Below, in pieces: positions 1-5,729 of a stretch of 9,790 nt of DNA. Positions within the stretch are counted from its first letter, which is position 1. Every line of letters begins with the position of its first letter. This DNA comes from Clostridia bacterium (GTDB lineage: Bacteria; Bacillota; Clostridia; TANB77; CAG-508): contig CAAGEF010000191.1 of assembly GCA_900768805.1 (NCBI GenBank), forward strand, positions 1 through 9,790, written 5' to 3'. A program made the translations under genes and the position numbers. The notes under the pieces are model-generated. The model was not told the origin of the DNA, made no database searches, and saw nothing but the letters and a program-made list of their open reading frames with translations.

Positions 1-49
1 ACAAGTTTTTTCGTGCTTTTTCATACATTTTTTTCGTTCTAATACAAAA

Positions 50-81
50 GAGACATTAGATGTTGTTTTATCTAATGTCTC
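50..81 (-). terminator. 12-bp hairpin, terminator or 5' leader stem-loop
   Basis: Perfect 12-bp inverted repeat (GAGACATTAGAT, loop of 8, ATCTAATGTCTC). On the minus strand TTTTG follows directly; on the plus strand CCACTTTTTC follows. It could terminate read-through from the 213-3039 operon, terminate transcripts from either side, or be the 5' stem-loop of the transcript from the promoter at 92-120. The U-run is short in the minus direction, so termination is likely to be partial. No other hairpin lies between the stop codon at 213 and this one. Confidence 0.6.
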
Positions 82-91
82 CACTTTTTCA

Positions 92-120
92 AGTATACCA
101 CTTTATCGTTGTTATGTCAA
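92..120 (-). promoter_or_regulatory. Sigma-A-type promoter reading off the left edge
   Basis: On the minus strand there is a perfect -35 TTGACA (115-120), a 17-nt spacer and a -10 TATACT (92-97). Transcription would start near 85 and run leftwards out of the window. The 12-bp hairpin at 50-81 begins only about 4-5 nt after the predicted start. The downstream gene lies outside the window or starts very near its edge; an ATG at 26-28 opens a nine-codon partial frame (MYEKARKNL) but has no convincing ribosome binding site. Confidence 0.8.
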
Positions 121-212
121 CTCTTTTTCGTCGTTTTTATGTAATCTAGTTATTATTTTTATACCTTACTCAAAATATATAATATTCTTCAAATTCATTA
201 TTTAAGTTCAAA

Positions 213-977
213 TCATATTTTTTCATTTACATACACTTTATATGAAGCATTTTCTCCACATAATTTATATCCATATGATTCAAATTTGCAATCACAATCT
301 TTATTATTTATAATAATAAAATTACATTTATCATTTATAATTTTTTTCATATATTTGTCAATTATTCCTTTATCAAAATCATTAACAAACTGAGAATATT
401 TTCCCCTTGAACTTCTACAATAATTAACTTTTATTGTTCCATCATATTGCCTTACCCATGGCACTACAGATATTGGAACCATAACTTTTTTTTCTTCGAT
501 ATCTTCATTTTGTACTATTCTAATTGCTTCTAATATATCGTCTGGCATTTTATAATAATTATTTACTTTTTGAAAATTTTCTTCTGAATATACTAATTTT
601 CCTCCAAAAAATAGTAATATGATTACAAAAAGAATAATAAATATTTTTTCAACAAATTTCTTTTTTTGCACAACGAGCTTAGTAAACACAAATGCAATAA
701 CACTAACCATAGGTATTATCCAAAAGAATCTCCAATAGTCATCTCCTTCTTTTACAAACGGATTAAGTATTTTATATGCAATTGGATTAAATACAACTAA
801 CATTGCAATAATAGGTAACCAAAAACAAATTGTTTTTATTGTATAATTTTTTTTCTTTGATATAGAAAATACTATTATTATTGCAAAAAGTAACAATGGA
901 AAATAAAAATAACCGCCATAATATCTTTCAAATTTTTGTATTATTTCATCAAAATGTAAGCTTATTTCTTCTAGCAT
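213..977 (-). CDS. Polytopic membrane protein, possible C-terminal half of a DUF6077-like protein
   Basis: A 254-residue protein. I start it at the ATG at 975-977 because AAAGGAGGG sits about 7 nt upstream; the longer open frame to 1037 lacks a ribosome binding site and lies inside the upstream gene. Predicted membrane helices are at about 24-38, 48-70, 84-101 and 112-128, followed by a soluble C-terminal domain of about 120 residues. That domain carries MPDDILEAIRIVQ, a VRQYDGTIKVNYCR segment (175-188) and several Cys residues (219, 228, 230, 240). The YWRFFWIIP stretch (81-89) resembles loops of large multi-pass GT-C-like proteins. The start overlaps the stop of the upstream membrane gene by 7 nt (ATGCTAG), so translation is probably coupled. 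From memory, the C-terminal RQYD region resembles the end of DUF6077-type proteins, which would make this gene and 971-2068 one protein split by a -1 shift. That family link is inference; function unknown. Confidence 0.7.
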   Translation of the reverse strand: MLEEISLHFDEIIQKFERYYGGYFYFPLLLFAIIIVFSISKKKNYTIKTICFWLPIIAMLVVFNPIAYKILNPFVKEGDDYWRFFWIIPMVSVIAFVFTKLVVQKKKFVEKIFIILFVIILLFFGGKLVYSEENFQKVNNYYKMPDDILEAIRIVQNEDIEEKKVMVPISVVPWVRQYDGTIKVNYCRSSRGKYSQFVNDFDKGIIDKYMKKIINDKCNFIIINNKDCDCKFESYGYKLCGENASYKVYVNEKI

Positions 978-2068
978 AGTATTCCCTCCTTTAACAAAAG
1001 ATGTAAAACAACATAAATTCCGGTTGGAATACAACAAATTGCACTTTTAAAACCAATATTTAATACAGATATAATTGATTTTTTTATATTTTTATCTTGT
1101 TTTTTAAAGTTTATATTTATACTTCTCAAACAATATATAAATGTTAGTATTGCTAATAATACAGGAGCTAATGCAAATCCCATTGTTGATACCAAACATG
1201 CTGACCACATAGTAATAAGCAATACTATAAAATATATAAATTTCGCTTTTCCTCTTACAAAACTATCATATAATAAAATAATTGCTGGTAATATAAAATC
1301 TCCTAATACAGTTTTTCCTTGCCATAATCTAAAAAACATACGAGTTGTATTCGACCATGTTGATATATTTCCAAAAATATATACTAAATTTACCATTATT
1401 AAAAAAATATTTACATTTTGTCTTTTGTTATTAAACAATTTCATTCCCAACAAATAATATACACAATATATTACTAATGTAAAAATTACAGGAAAAATAG
1501 TATGAGCAACGATCATTGGATGAATTTGTACAAATTTAGATACTATTGCAGTATATATTGGAAATGGCGATAATCCGTTTCTGTATGGTAATTTTTCTAA
1601 CTCATTACCTATATCATCATATTTATACAAAGTATTCGTATCTAAACTTATTGTAGCTTTGGCTACAAAATTCGAATCGTCTTCATCTATATGCATATAA
1701 TTAAATAATACAAAACATTGAAATCCTATTAAGATAATTGCAATTATTGCCCAAAAATCTACTAATGATTTTAAAAATTTAACACTTTTTCTTGCAATAT
1801 CTTTAACATTTTTAAAATTTATTAAAATTGAAACAACACTTATAACAAGATATATTCCAATACATGTATAAAATAAACTATTGAAAGACTTTCCTGCAAA
1901 TGTATATGGTATAGTAAACAATTGACATATTGCGAATTCTGTTAAAAATCCTATTATCCAAGAATACATTAGACTATTTTTTTCTTTTTTCATAAAATAT
2001 GTAAATACTAATCCTATTAAAGTTGGTATAATAAAAAAATATATAATGCAAAGAAATCCACTTACCAC
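971..2068 (-). CDS. Multi-pass membrane protein, DUF6077-like (possible GT-C-type glycosyltransferase), possibly truncated
   Basis: A 365-residue protein with a GTG start (2066-2068) preceded by AGGAGG at 8-nt spacing. About ten hydrophobic segments are visible (roughly 3-25, 34-56, 63-84, 104-124, 185-207, 219-235, 254-270, 276-297, 298-315, 336-358). After the fourth helix comes an acidic extracytoplasmic loop, HIDEDDSNFVAKA (126-138), then DTNTLYKYDD and YRNGLSPFPIYTAI. I associate this pattern with DUF6077-type membrane proteins; acidic loop residues of this kind are typical of GT-C lipid-linked sugar transferases, but activity here is inference. The protein ends abruptly just after a helix (LLLKEGILC). 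The next gene begins within its last codons, and reading on in the -1 frame would give a longer protein with four more helices and a soluble tail. It follows the MBL hydrolase gene by 38 nt with no terminator between, so they share an operon. Confidence 0.75.
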   Translation of the reverse strand: MVSGFLCIIYFFIIPTLIGLVFTYFMKKEKNSLMYSWIIGFLTEFAICQLFTIPYTFAGKSFNSLFYTCIGIYLVISVVSILINFKNVKDIARKSVKFLKSLVDFWAIIAIILIGFQCFVLFNYMHIDEDDSNFVAKATISLDTNTLYKYDDIGNELEKLPYRNGLSPFPIYTAIVSKFVQIHPMIVAHTIFPVIFTLVIYCVYYLLGMKLFNNKRQNVNIFLIMVNLVYIFGNISTWSNTTRMFFRLWQGKTVLGDFILPAIILLYDSFVRGKAKFIYFIVLLITMWSACLVSTMGFALAPVLLAILTFIYCLRSININFKKQDKNIKKSIISVLNIGFKSAICCIPTGIYVVLHLLLKEGILC

Positions 2069-2106
2069 TTATATTTCCTCCTATGTTTTTATTTAAATTT
2101 GTATAT

Positions 2107-3039
2107 TTATTTCATTTCTACATAATTAGGAGTTGTAGCAAAATAATTTACTTTTACTCCCCAACTTTCAAACATTTCTCTAGTTTTTTCTATTGTATAC
2201 CAAGATACATTATTTTTATTTTCAATTATCCATGTTGGTGCATCAAAAAATGCTTCTTTAGGATTTACTAGTTTATAAAAATCTTCCGAAAAAATAGAGT
2301 TTCCATGATGTGGAATTTGAACATATTCAGAAGGTAAATCTTCTTTATAATTTGAAAGTAAATTTTGTTCTACTTCTTTACTTGTTACATCTGCACAATA
2401 TAAAAAGCTTTCTTCATTGCCATATAATTTGAAAATCATTGATCCATTATTTAGTAAACTTGTTAATTTTTCACCCATCCATTCATCATAAACAGATAAA
2501 ACTTTATATCTTAATCCAATAATTTCCTCTACTTCAAATCCTGATTTTACAATTGTTCTTTCTTGTTCTGGTAATGCTAAATATTTTTCGTACATTTCCC
2601 ACTCTGTTTCCCAAGGTGCTTTTTCTTTACAAAGCTCCAAACTTGGCATTCCTTGAACATACAAATTTTTAACTATAATGTTTGGCTCTGATTCTTTTAA
2701 TGCCATATATGCTCCTGCATGGTCTGAATCATAATGTGTAACTATCCAAGCATCCACTGTGTTGTTATGTTGTTTTATTTTTTCTTTATATAATTCTTGA
2801 GTTTCTAAATCATTATAATATCCGCCATCAATAATTATTAATCCATAATTATTACCTTCGATAGTATATCCCATCATTTGCGCGCCATCATCTCTTCCAT
2901 ATTGGGTAATTTTCCATTTTGTATTTTCCTTTAATGTTTCAATTTCGTTTGTTTTTCTACTGTTTAAAATATTTATTCCAAAAAAACACACTATTAACAC
3001 TAAAAAACATAGTATTGTTAGAATAATTTTCTTCAACAT
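2107..3039 (-). CDS. Membrane-anchored metallo-beta-lactamase-fold hydrolase (ComEC-C-terminal type)
   Basis: A 310-residue protein. The preferred start is the ATG at 3037-3039 because GGAG lies 6 nt upstream; two upstream in-frame ATGs (3043-3045 and 3049-3051) abut or overlap that Shine-Dalgarno sequence. An uncleaved signal-anchor helix is visible at about residues 4-26, so the catalytic domain should face outside. The metallo-beta-lactamase signature THYDSDHAG is at 101-109 (HxDxDH: His102, Asp104, Asp106, His107). The family's later metal ligand is probably Asp217 in YCADV, and PHHGN (243-247) matches the ComEC-type 'HHGS' motif. Such domains bind one or two metal ions and cleave phosphoesters or related bonds; the substrate cannot be told. 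First gene of a three-gene operon with two membrane proteins, so a role in cell-envelope polymer or nucleotide turnover is possible, but this is inference. Confidence 0.88.
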   Translation of the reverse strand: MLKKIILTILCFLVLIVCFFGINILNSRKTNEIETLKENTKWKITQYGRDDGAQMMGYTIEGNNYGLIIIDGGYYNDLETQELYKEKIKQHNNTVDAWIVTHYDSDHAGAYMALKESEPNIIVKNLYVQGMPSLELCKEKAPWETEWEMYEKYLALPEQERTIVKSGFEVEEIIGLRYKVLSVYDEWMGEKLTSLLNNGSMIFKLYGNEESFLYCADVTSKEVEQNLLSNYKEDLPSEYVQIPHHGNSIFSEDFYKLVNPKEAFFDAPTWIIENKNNVSWYTIEKTREMFESWGVKVNYFATTPNYVEMK

Positions 3040-3095
3040 TTTCATCTCCATTAATTACATAGTATTTTTTTACTTAATTTATTTTGATATTTAAT

Positions 3096-3124
3096 ATAAT
3101 AACAATTATTTAATATAAATTCAA
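3096..3124 (-). promoter_or_regulatory. Promoter of the MBL hydrolase/membrane protein operon
   Basis: Minus-strand -35 TTGAAT (3119-3124), 17-nt spacer, -10 TATTAT (3096-3101). The start would be near 3089, giving a leader of about 50 nt, very AT-rich, before the ATG at 3037-3039. The only promoter-like pair found between the terminator at 3159-3224 and the gene. Confidence 0.65.
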
Positions 3125-3158
3125 TACACATTTATTATTTTTGTTTATTTCTAATAAT

Positions 3159-3224
3159 ATAACAAAAAGTGCTACTTGTGAACTATACCAAAAAGTATAA
3201 TTCACTTGTAGCACCTTTTGTTAT
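3159..3224 (-). terminator. Long symmetric 66-nt imperfect hairpin, terminator of the sigma-like gene
   Basis: Two 30-nt arms flank a 6-nt loop. The paired blocks are 9, 7, 5 and 5 bp (outer ATAACAAAA/TTTTGTTAT, then GTGCTAC/GTAGCAC, GTGAA/TTCAC, TATAC/GTATA). They are separated by mismatches of equal length on both arms, so no bulge is needed. On the minus strand the GC-richer core is followed by TTTTTGTTAT, fitting an intrinsic terminator. The hairpin includes the stop codon of the 3221-4039 gene. It is longer and more regular than most terminators, so a mobile palindromic element recruited as a terminator is an alternative. Confidence 0.75.
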
Positions 3225-4039
3225 TTGTTAACCTTCAAAAGATATTTCGCCTGTTTCATATCCCTAATAAAGCAATTTACAATTCTTGAAATTTTTTCTT
3301 CTTTTAAAGTTGCAATTTCTGCAAAACTTTTTGAAATGCCATCATTTAAACCAAAGTATTCAATAAAAATCTCTTTACCTTTTTTTGAGAGTTTTTCTAT
3401 AATTCTTTGCTTAATATCAGAATTTTTACAAAGATAATCTTTTAGCTCCTCTTTGCAAAGCACTTCAAAGTCATTGTTGTAATTTGGTATTTTCTCTTGA
3501 ATAATTTTAATTGCTTCTAAATAGTGAGATTTTAGTTTAAATTCTTCGTTATGCATTATTGCTTTTGATATTGGATTTCTCATTAAGTAGACTAAATTTT
3601 CGAAATTAGTATCTACAAAAGAAACAATTTTCTTAATCTCCTCTAGATTATTGCTCCTTACTTTAGAAATTATAGCATGTAATAAAACTTTCCCTATAAT
3701 AGACACTACCTGTTCTTCCATTTTATATGCTACAGTTGATTTAATTTCTTGAGATATTGCGTTTTTGCCTCTTTTATACATCTTCTGGTTCTCAACTGTT
3801 CTAAAAAACATCTCTGGAAATTCAATATTACTTTCTAAAATTTCTAATTGAGCTTTAGTGTATTTTTCCTTTACTGCTTCATTATCAGATTTTCTTTTTT
3901 CTGTTTCTTCTGATAAATATGAATTTACAAAATAAATAAATACTTTTGCTTTGAATAAGTATACCTTATCTGCATTTTCAAAAAATTTTACCTCTTTTTC
4001 AAAAGCTATATTGGCTTCTTTGAAGGTCTTGCACACCAT
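3221..4039 (-). CDS. Unknown helical protein with sigma-70 region-4-like C-terminus
   Basis: A 272-residue, mostly helical, soluble protein with no signal peptide. The ATG at 4037-4039 has an excellent AAGGAGG 7 nt upstream. The N-terminal 200 residues are rich in Lys, Glu and Ile and match nothing I recognise. The C-terminus (about 213-268) reads like sigma-70 region 4: LSKKGKEIFIEYFGLNDG (217-234, compare FGLDDG in RpoD), then a candidate helix-turn-helix with SFAEIA (238-243) and KISRIV (249-254). Compared with RpoD region 4.2, the turn between the two helices seems about three residues shorter, so DNA binding is uncertain. No sigma regions 2 or 3 are seen. There is no room for a promoter between the upstream terminator hairpin (4056-4099) and this start, so expression probably depends on read-through from the 4115-4705 gene. 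A regulator is a reasonable guess, but function is unproven. Confidence 0.75.
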   Translation of the reverse strand: MVCKTFKEANIAFEKEVKFFENADKVYLFKAKVFIYFVNSYLSEETEKRKSDNEAVKEKYTKAQLEILESNIEFPEMFFRTVENQKMYKRGKNAISQEIKSTVAYKMEEQVVSIIGKVLLHAIISKVRSNNLEEIKKIVSFVDTNFENLVYLMRNPISKAIMHNEEFKLKSHYLEAIKIIQEKIPNYNNDFEVLCKEELKDYLCKNSDIKQRIIEKLSKKGKEIFIEYFGLNDGISKSFAEIATLKEEKISRIVNCFIRDMKQAKYLLKVNK

Positions 4040-4055
4040 AAAATATCCTCCTTCC

Positions 4056-4099
4056 TATAGCACAAAAAGCTCGCAAAAGCGAGCTTTTGTGTTTCTATA
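4056..4099 (-). terminator. Intercistronic terminator/attenuator
   Basis: The core is GCTCGC-TTTT-GCGAGC followed by TTTTTGTGC on the minus strand. Outer arms CACAAAA/TTTGTG and TATAG/CTATA extend the hairpin to 4056-4099. It lies 15 nt past the stop of the 4115-4705 gene, and the Shine-Dalgarno sequence of the next gene (4047-4055) abuts it directly. It is a good intrinsic terminator yet sits inside an apparent two-gene unit, so it may set the ratio of the two proteins. Confidence 0.85.
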
Positions 4100-4114
4100 A
4101 CCGGCTCTTTAGAT

Positions 4115-4705
4115 TTAAAATTTCAGAATTATGTTAAGCGGAATTTTCAAAACGAGCTTACTAATATCGCAAGCCTTATCTTCTGGAACTTTTGTTTCTT
4201 CAGGATTTTTTAACTCTTCTGGAGCTTTTGTTTCCGATGACATTTTCTTGGGCGTCTGTCCATCAGCTACCTGCTTAGGTTTAGTAATAAGCAACGACCA
4301 AATAAATTCTTTGGCATTGTTTAGCATCCCAACGCCGAAATTGCTTTCATCATAGAGCTCAGAATAACGTACTACTTCAGCAGCTTTTTCCAGAGCTTCT
4401 ATCAGAGCCTCCTCTGTAAGCATTTCCATATAAATGTTGGACTGGCTATTGGAATGATTGAGCAACAAACATGCTATTGCTCTACCGCAGAGTGTATTGT
4501 ACCTATTTATCTCCGCAGCCTTCAGCCAGTTAATTGCATTCAATAGCTTTTCCTGTGTGTCCTCTGTTGCCTCTTTTGTCAGCTTATCAAAAAGTTCAGC
4601 TTTCCATTCAACAGGCGACTTTAATGTAGATAATTCTTTGTCCAAAAAGACTTTTACATCATTGGAAATGTTACTTCTGAGGTCATACATAAAAAAATTT
4701 TTCAT
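4115..4705 (-). CDS. Unrecognised protein with C-terminal K-x-P-E-[ED]-x hexapeptide repeats
   Basis: A 196-residue protein that I do not recognise. The ATG at 4703-4705 is preceded by AAGGAG at 6-nt spacing. Residues 1-140 look helical and soluble (for example KLLNAINWLKAAEINRYNTLCGRAIACLLL and EALIEALEKAAEVVRY). From about 143 the sequence becomes a low-complexity linker with three tandem hexapeptides, KAPEEL, KNPEET and KVPEDK (160-177), encoded by three 18-bp repeats. It ends in a short hydrophobic tail (LVLKIPLNIILKF). By eye its base composition looks less AT-biased than the neighbouring membrane genes, hinting at a different origin. It is transcribed from 4859-4887 through a structured leader of about 147 nt and is followed by a terminator, then by the sigma-like gene. 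Confidence 0.75.
   Translation of the reverse strand: MKNFFMYDLRSNISNDVKVFLDKELSTLKSPVEWKAELFDKLTKEATEDTQEKLLNAINWLKAAEINRYNTLCGRAIACLLLNHSNSQSNIYMEMLTEEALIEALEKAAEVVRYSELYDESNFGVGMLNNAKEFIWSLLITKPKQVADGQTPKKMSSETKAPEELKNPEETKVPEDKACDISKLVLKIPLNIILKF
4175..4228 (-). repeat. Three 18-bp imperfect tandem repeats encoding K-x-P-E-[ED]-x
   Basis: The three units on the plus strand are 4175-4192, 4193-4210 and 4211-4228. Each encodes a Lys-x-Pro-Glu-acidic-x hexapeptide. Sharing at the DNA level is moderate, consistent with old slippage or duplication followed by drift. Such Pro/Glu/Lys repeats usually act as extended, flexible linkers. Confidence 0.8.
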
Positions 4706-4852
4706 AGATTTCTCCTTTTCGTCTTAGTTGCTTTACATACATTGAGCAAGATTAATCTATCCTCCTTGTCTTGCTATAGAAATTGGTAATTGTGAATGTA
4801 CATTGTGGATTCTCAAAAGAGAATCTATATATAAAGTGTTTTTACACACATC
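4706..4852 (-). promoter_or_regulatory. Structured 5' leader with an upstream Shine-Dalgarno
   Basis: The predicted untranslated leader of the 4115-4705 gene is about 147 nt. It contains a hairpin GATTCTC-TTTT-GAGAATC (4808-4825), a 10-bp palindrome AATGTACATT (4795-4804), and a strong AAGGAGG (4761-4767) located inside a GCAAGA...TCTTGC stem and followed by the palindrome AGATTAATCT. A TTG at 4747-4749 would be 11 nt from that Shine-Dalgarno and opens a 15-codon frame whose TGA overlaps the main ATG (ATGA). It matches no riboswitch class I recognise. Regulatory function is inferred from length and structure only. Confidence 0.4.
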
Positions 4853-4858
4853 TATTTT

Positions 4859-4887
4859 ATGTTAACACTTATTTGATAAAAAGTCAA
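4859..4887 (-). promoter_or_regulatory. Promoter of the 4115-4705 gene
   Basis: Minus-strand -35 TTGACT (4882-4887), 17-nt spacer, -10 TAACAT (4859-4864). Transcription would start near 4852. A second TTGACA lies 23 bp upstream (4906-4911) but has no -10 at workable spacing. Confidence 0.65.
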
Positions 4888-4909
4888 GACATTTTATGTA
4901 ATTTTTGTC

Positions 4910-4949
4910 AAAAAGAAAGTGTTTAAAACTTTTAAACACTTTCTTTTTT
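4910..4949 (-). terminator. Bidirectional-looking terminator overlapping the end of the membrane protein gene
   Basis: GAAAGTGTTTAAAA (4915-4928) and its complement (4930-4943) form a near-perfect palindrome, flanked by A5 on one side and T6 on the other. On the minus strand it ends in TTTTTGAC. The stop codon of the 4932-5567 gene (4932-4934) and its last codons lie inside the hairpin. Confidence 0.85.
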
Positions 4950-5567
4950 CTCCTTCTTACTCTCGGATTCATTCTCATCTTCTATAAACTTTATTTTGGC
5001 AGAAGCTAATTGCCCTGCATATATTTTTTCTAATTTTAAATCAGAATCTCGAATTACTCCATAATCACCATATTCCCATATAAAAAACCATATAGCTAAA
5101 AATAACAATTCTGAAAAAAATGCACCTATATTTTTATTTTGAACAAAGATAAATACTAATAAACTCAAAATTCCAAAAGCTAATAATGTATTAGACTTTC
5201 TTCTATTTAAAATTATGTCTATTTCTTTATCTTCTAAAACTAATCCAAAATAATTTTTAATTACACCTTCTATAATTTCTTTTTCTTCATCTGTAAATTC
5301 AGCTCCGCAAATTTCAATTATTATTCCGGTTTCCATTGGTATATAATAAGCACTTTCCTCTATGTATTCAGCAAATTCAGGATTTATCCATTCATAACCT
5401 TTTATAGAATATTTTGATATTATATCTTTTATAGAATTAACTTTTACAGTTATATAAGCTTCTCCCTTTTCCATATAATATTTCTTTACAAATTTTGAAT
5501 AATTGAATTTTGCATTTCTAAATTTTTGCAAATTTTTTCTTTGCTGTTTACTAAATTTTTTCTTCAT
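4932..5567 (-). CDS. Unrecognised two-helix membrane protein with a cytoplasmic N-terminal domain
   Basis: A 211-residue protein. The ATG at 5565-5567 has AAGGA upstream at normal spacing. The N-terminus is very basic (KKKFSKQQRKNLQKFRNAKF) and is followed by a soluble alpha/beta-like domain (about 35-120: AYITVKVNSIKDII, YYIPMETGIIIEICG, DEEKEIIEGVIKNYFG). Two hydrophobic helices lie at about 127-142 and 148-165, and the C-terminal tail is charged, ending in ESESKKEKKESV. The positive charge before helix 1 suggests a cytoplasmic N-terminal domain with the tail also inside. I recognise no family and no catalytic motif. Monocistronic: own promoter at 5598-5626 and own terminator. Confidence 0.75.
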   Translation of the reverse strand: MKKKFSKQQRKNLQKFRNAKFNYSKFVKKYYMEKGEAYITVKVNSIKDIISKYSIKGYEWINPEFAEYIEESAYYIPMETGIIIEICGAEFTDEEKEIIEGVIKNYFGLVLEDKEIDIILNRRKSNTLLAFGILSLLVFIFVQNKNIGAFFSELLFLAIWFFIWEYGDYGVIRDSDLKLEKIYAGQLASAKIKFIEDENESESKKEKKESV

Positions 5568-5597
5568 AAAACATCCTTCATATTTTTTTATAATTTG

Positions 5598-5626
5598 ATT
5601 ATATATTTTATTTTTATTCTTGACAA
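5598..5626 (-). promoter_or_regulatory. Promoter of the two-helix membrane protein gene
   Basis: Minus-strand -35 TTGTCA (5621-5626), 17-nt A-rich spacer, -10 TATAAT (5598-5603). The start would be near 5591, leaving a leader of about 24 nt. Confidence 0.75.
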
Positions 5627-5701
5627 TATAATAAAATTATTTTTCTTAAATAATTTGTTATTTTATTTGTAAATAACAAAGCGGACATTATATAATTGTA
5701 T

Positions 5702-5725
5702 AAAAAAGAGACCTAAAAGGTCTCC
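5702..5725 (-). terminator. rnpB terminator
   Basis: Minus-strand stem GAGACCT/AGGTCTC with a 3-nt loop, followed by TTTTTT. It begins 5-6 nt past the 3' end of the RNase P RNA, as expected for an intrinsic terminator. Confidence 0.9.
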
Positions 5726-5729
5726 TATA

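Noticed and set aside
1..28. Partial minus-strand coding start at 26-28 (MYEKARKNL...)
   Set aside because: Only nine codons are visible, there is no recognisable ribosome binding site, and another ATG at 22-24 opens a different frame. Too little to call.
978..1037. Longer N-terminus for the second membrane gene
   Set aside because: The extension lies entirely within the upstream gene and lacks a ribosome binding site; the ATG at 975-977 has a near-perfect one.
2083..2271. Plus-strand open frame of 62 codons
   Set aside because: Lies antisense inside the MBL hydrolase gene, is rich in Phe/Tyr/Ile as expected from an AT-rich reverse complement, and has no ribosome binding site of note.
3225..3437. 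Plus-strand open frame of 70 codons
   Set aside because: Antisense shadow of the sigma-like gene's C-terminus; no homology pattern and no promoter.
4131..4727. Two plus-strand open frames (74 and 89 codons)
   Set aside because: Antisense to the 4115-4705 gene, which has a clear promoter, ribosome binding site and terminator.
5650..5681. AT-rich inverted repeat TTTGTTATTT...AAATAACAAA between rnpB and the membrane protein gene
   Set aside because: Almost pure A/T with no U-run in the useful place; such pairings are expected by chance in this composition.
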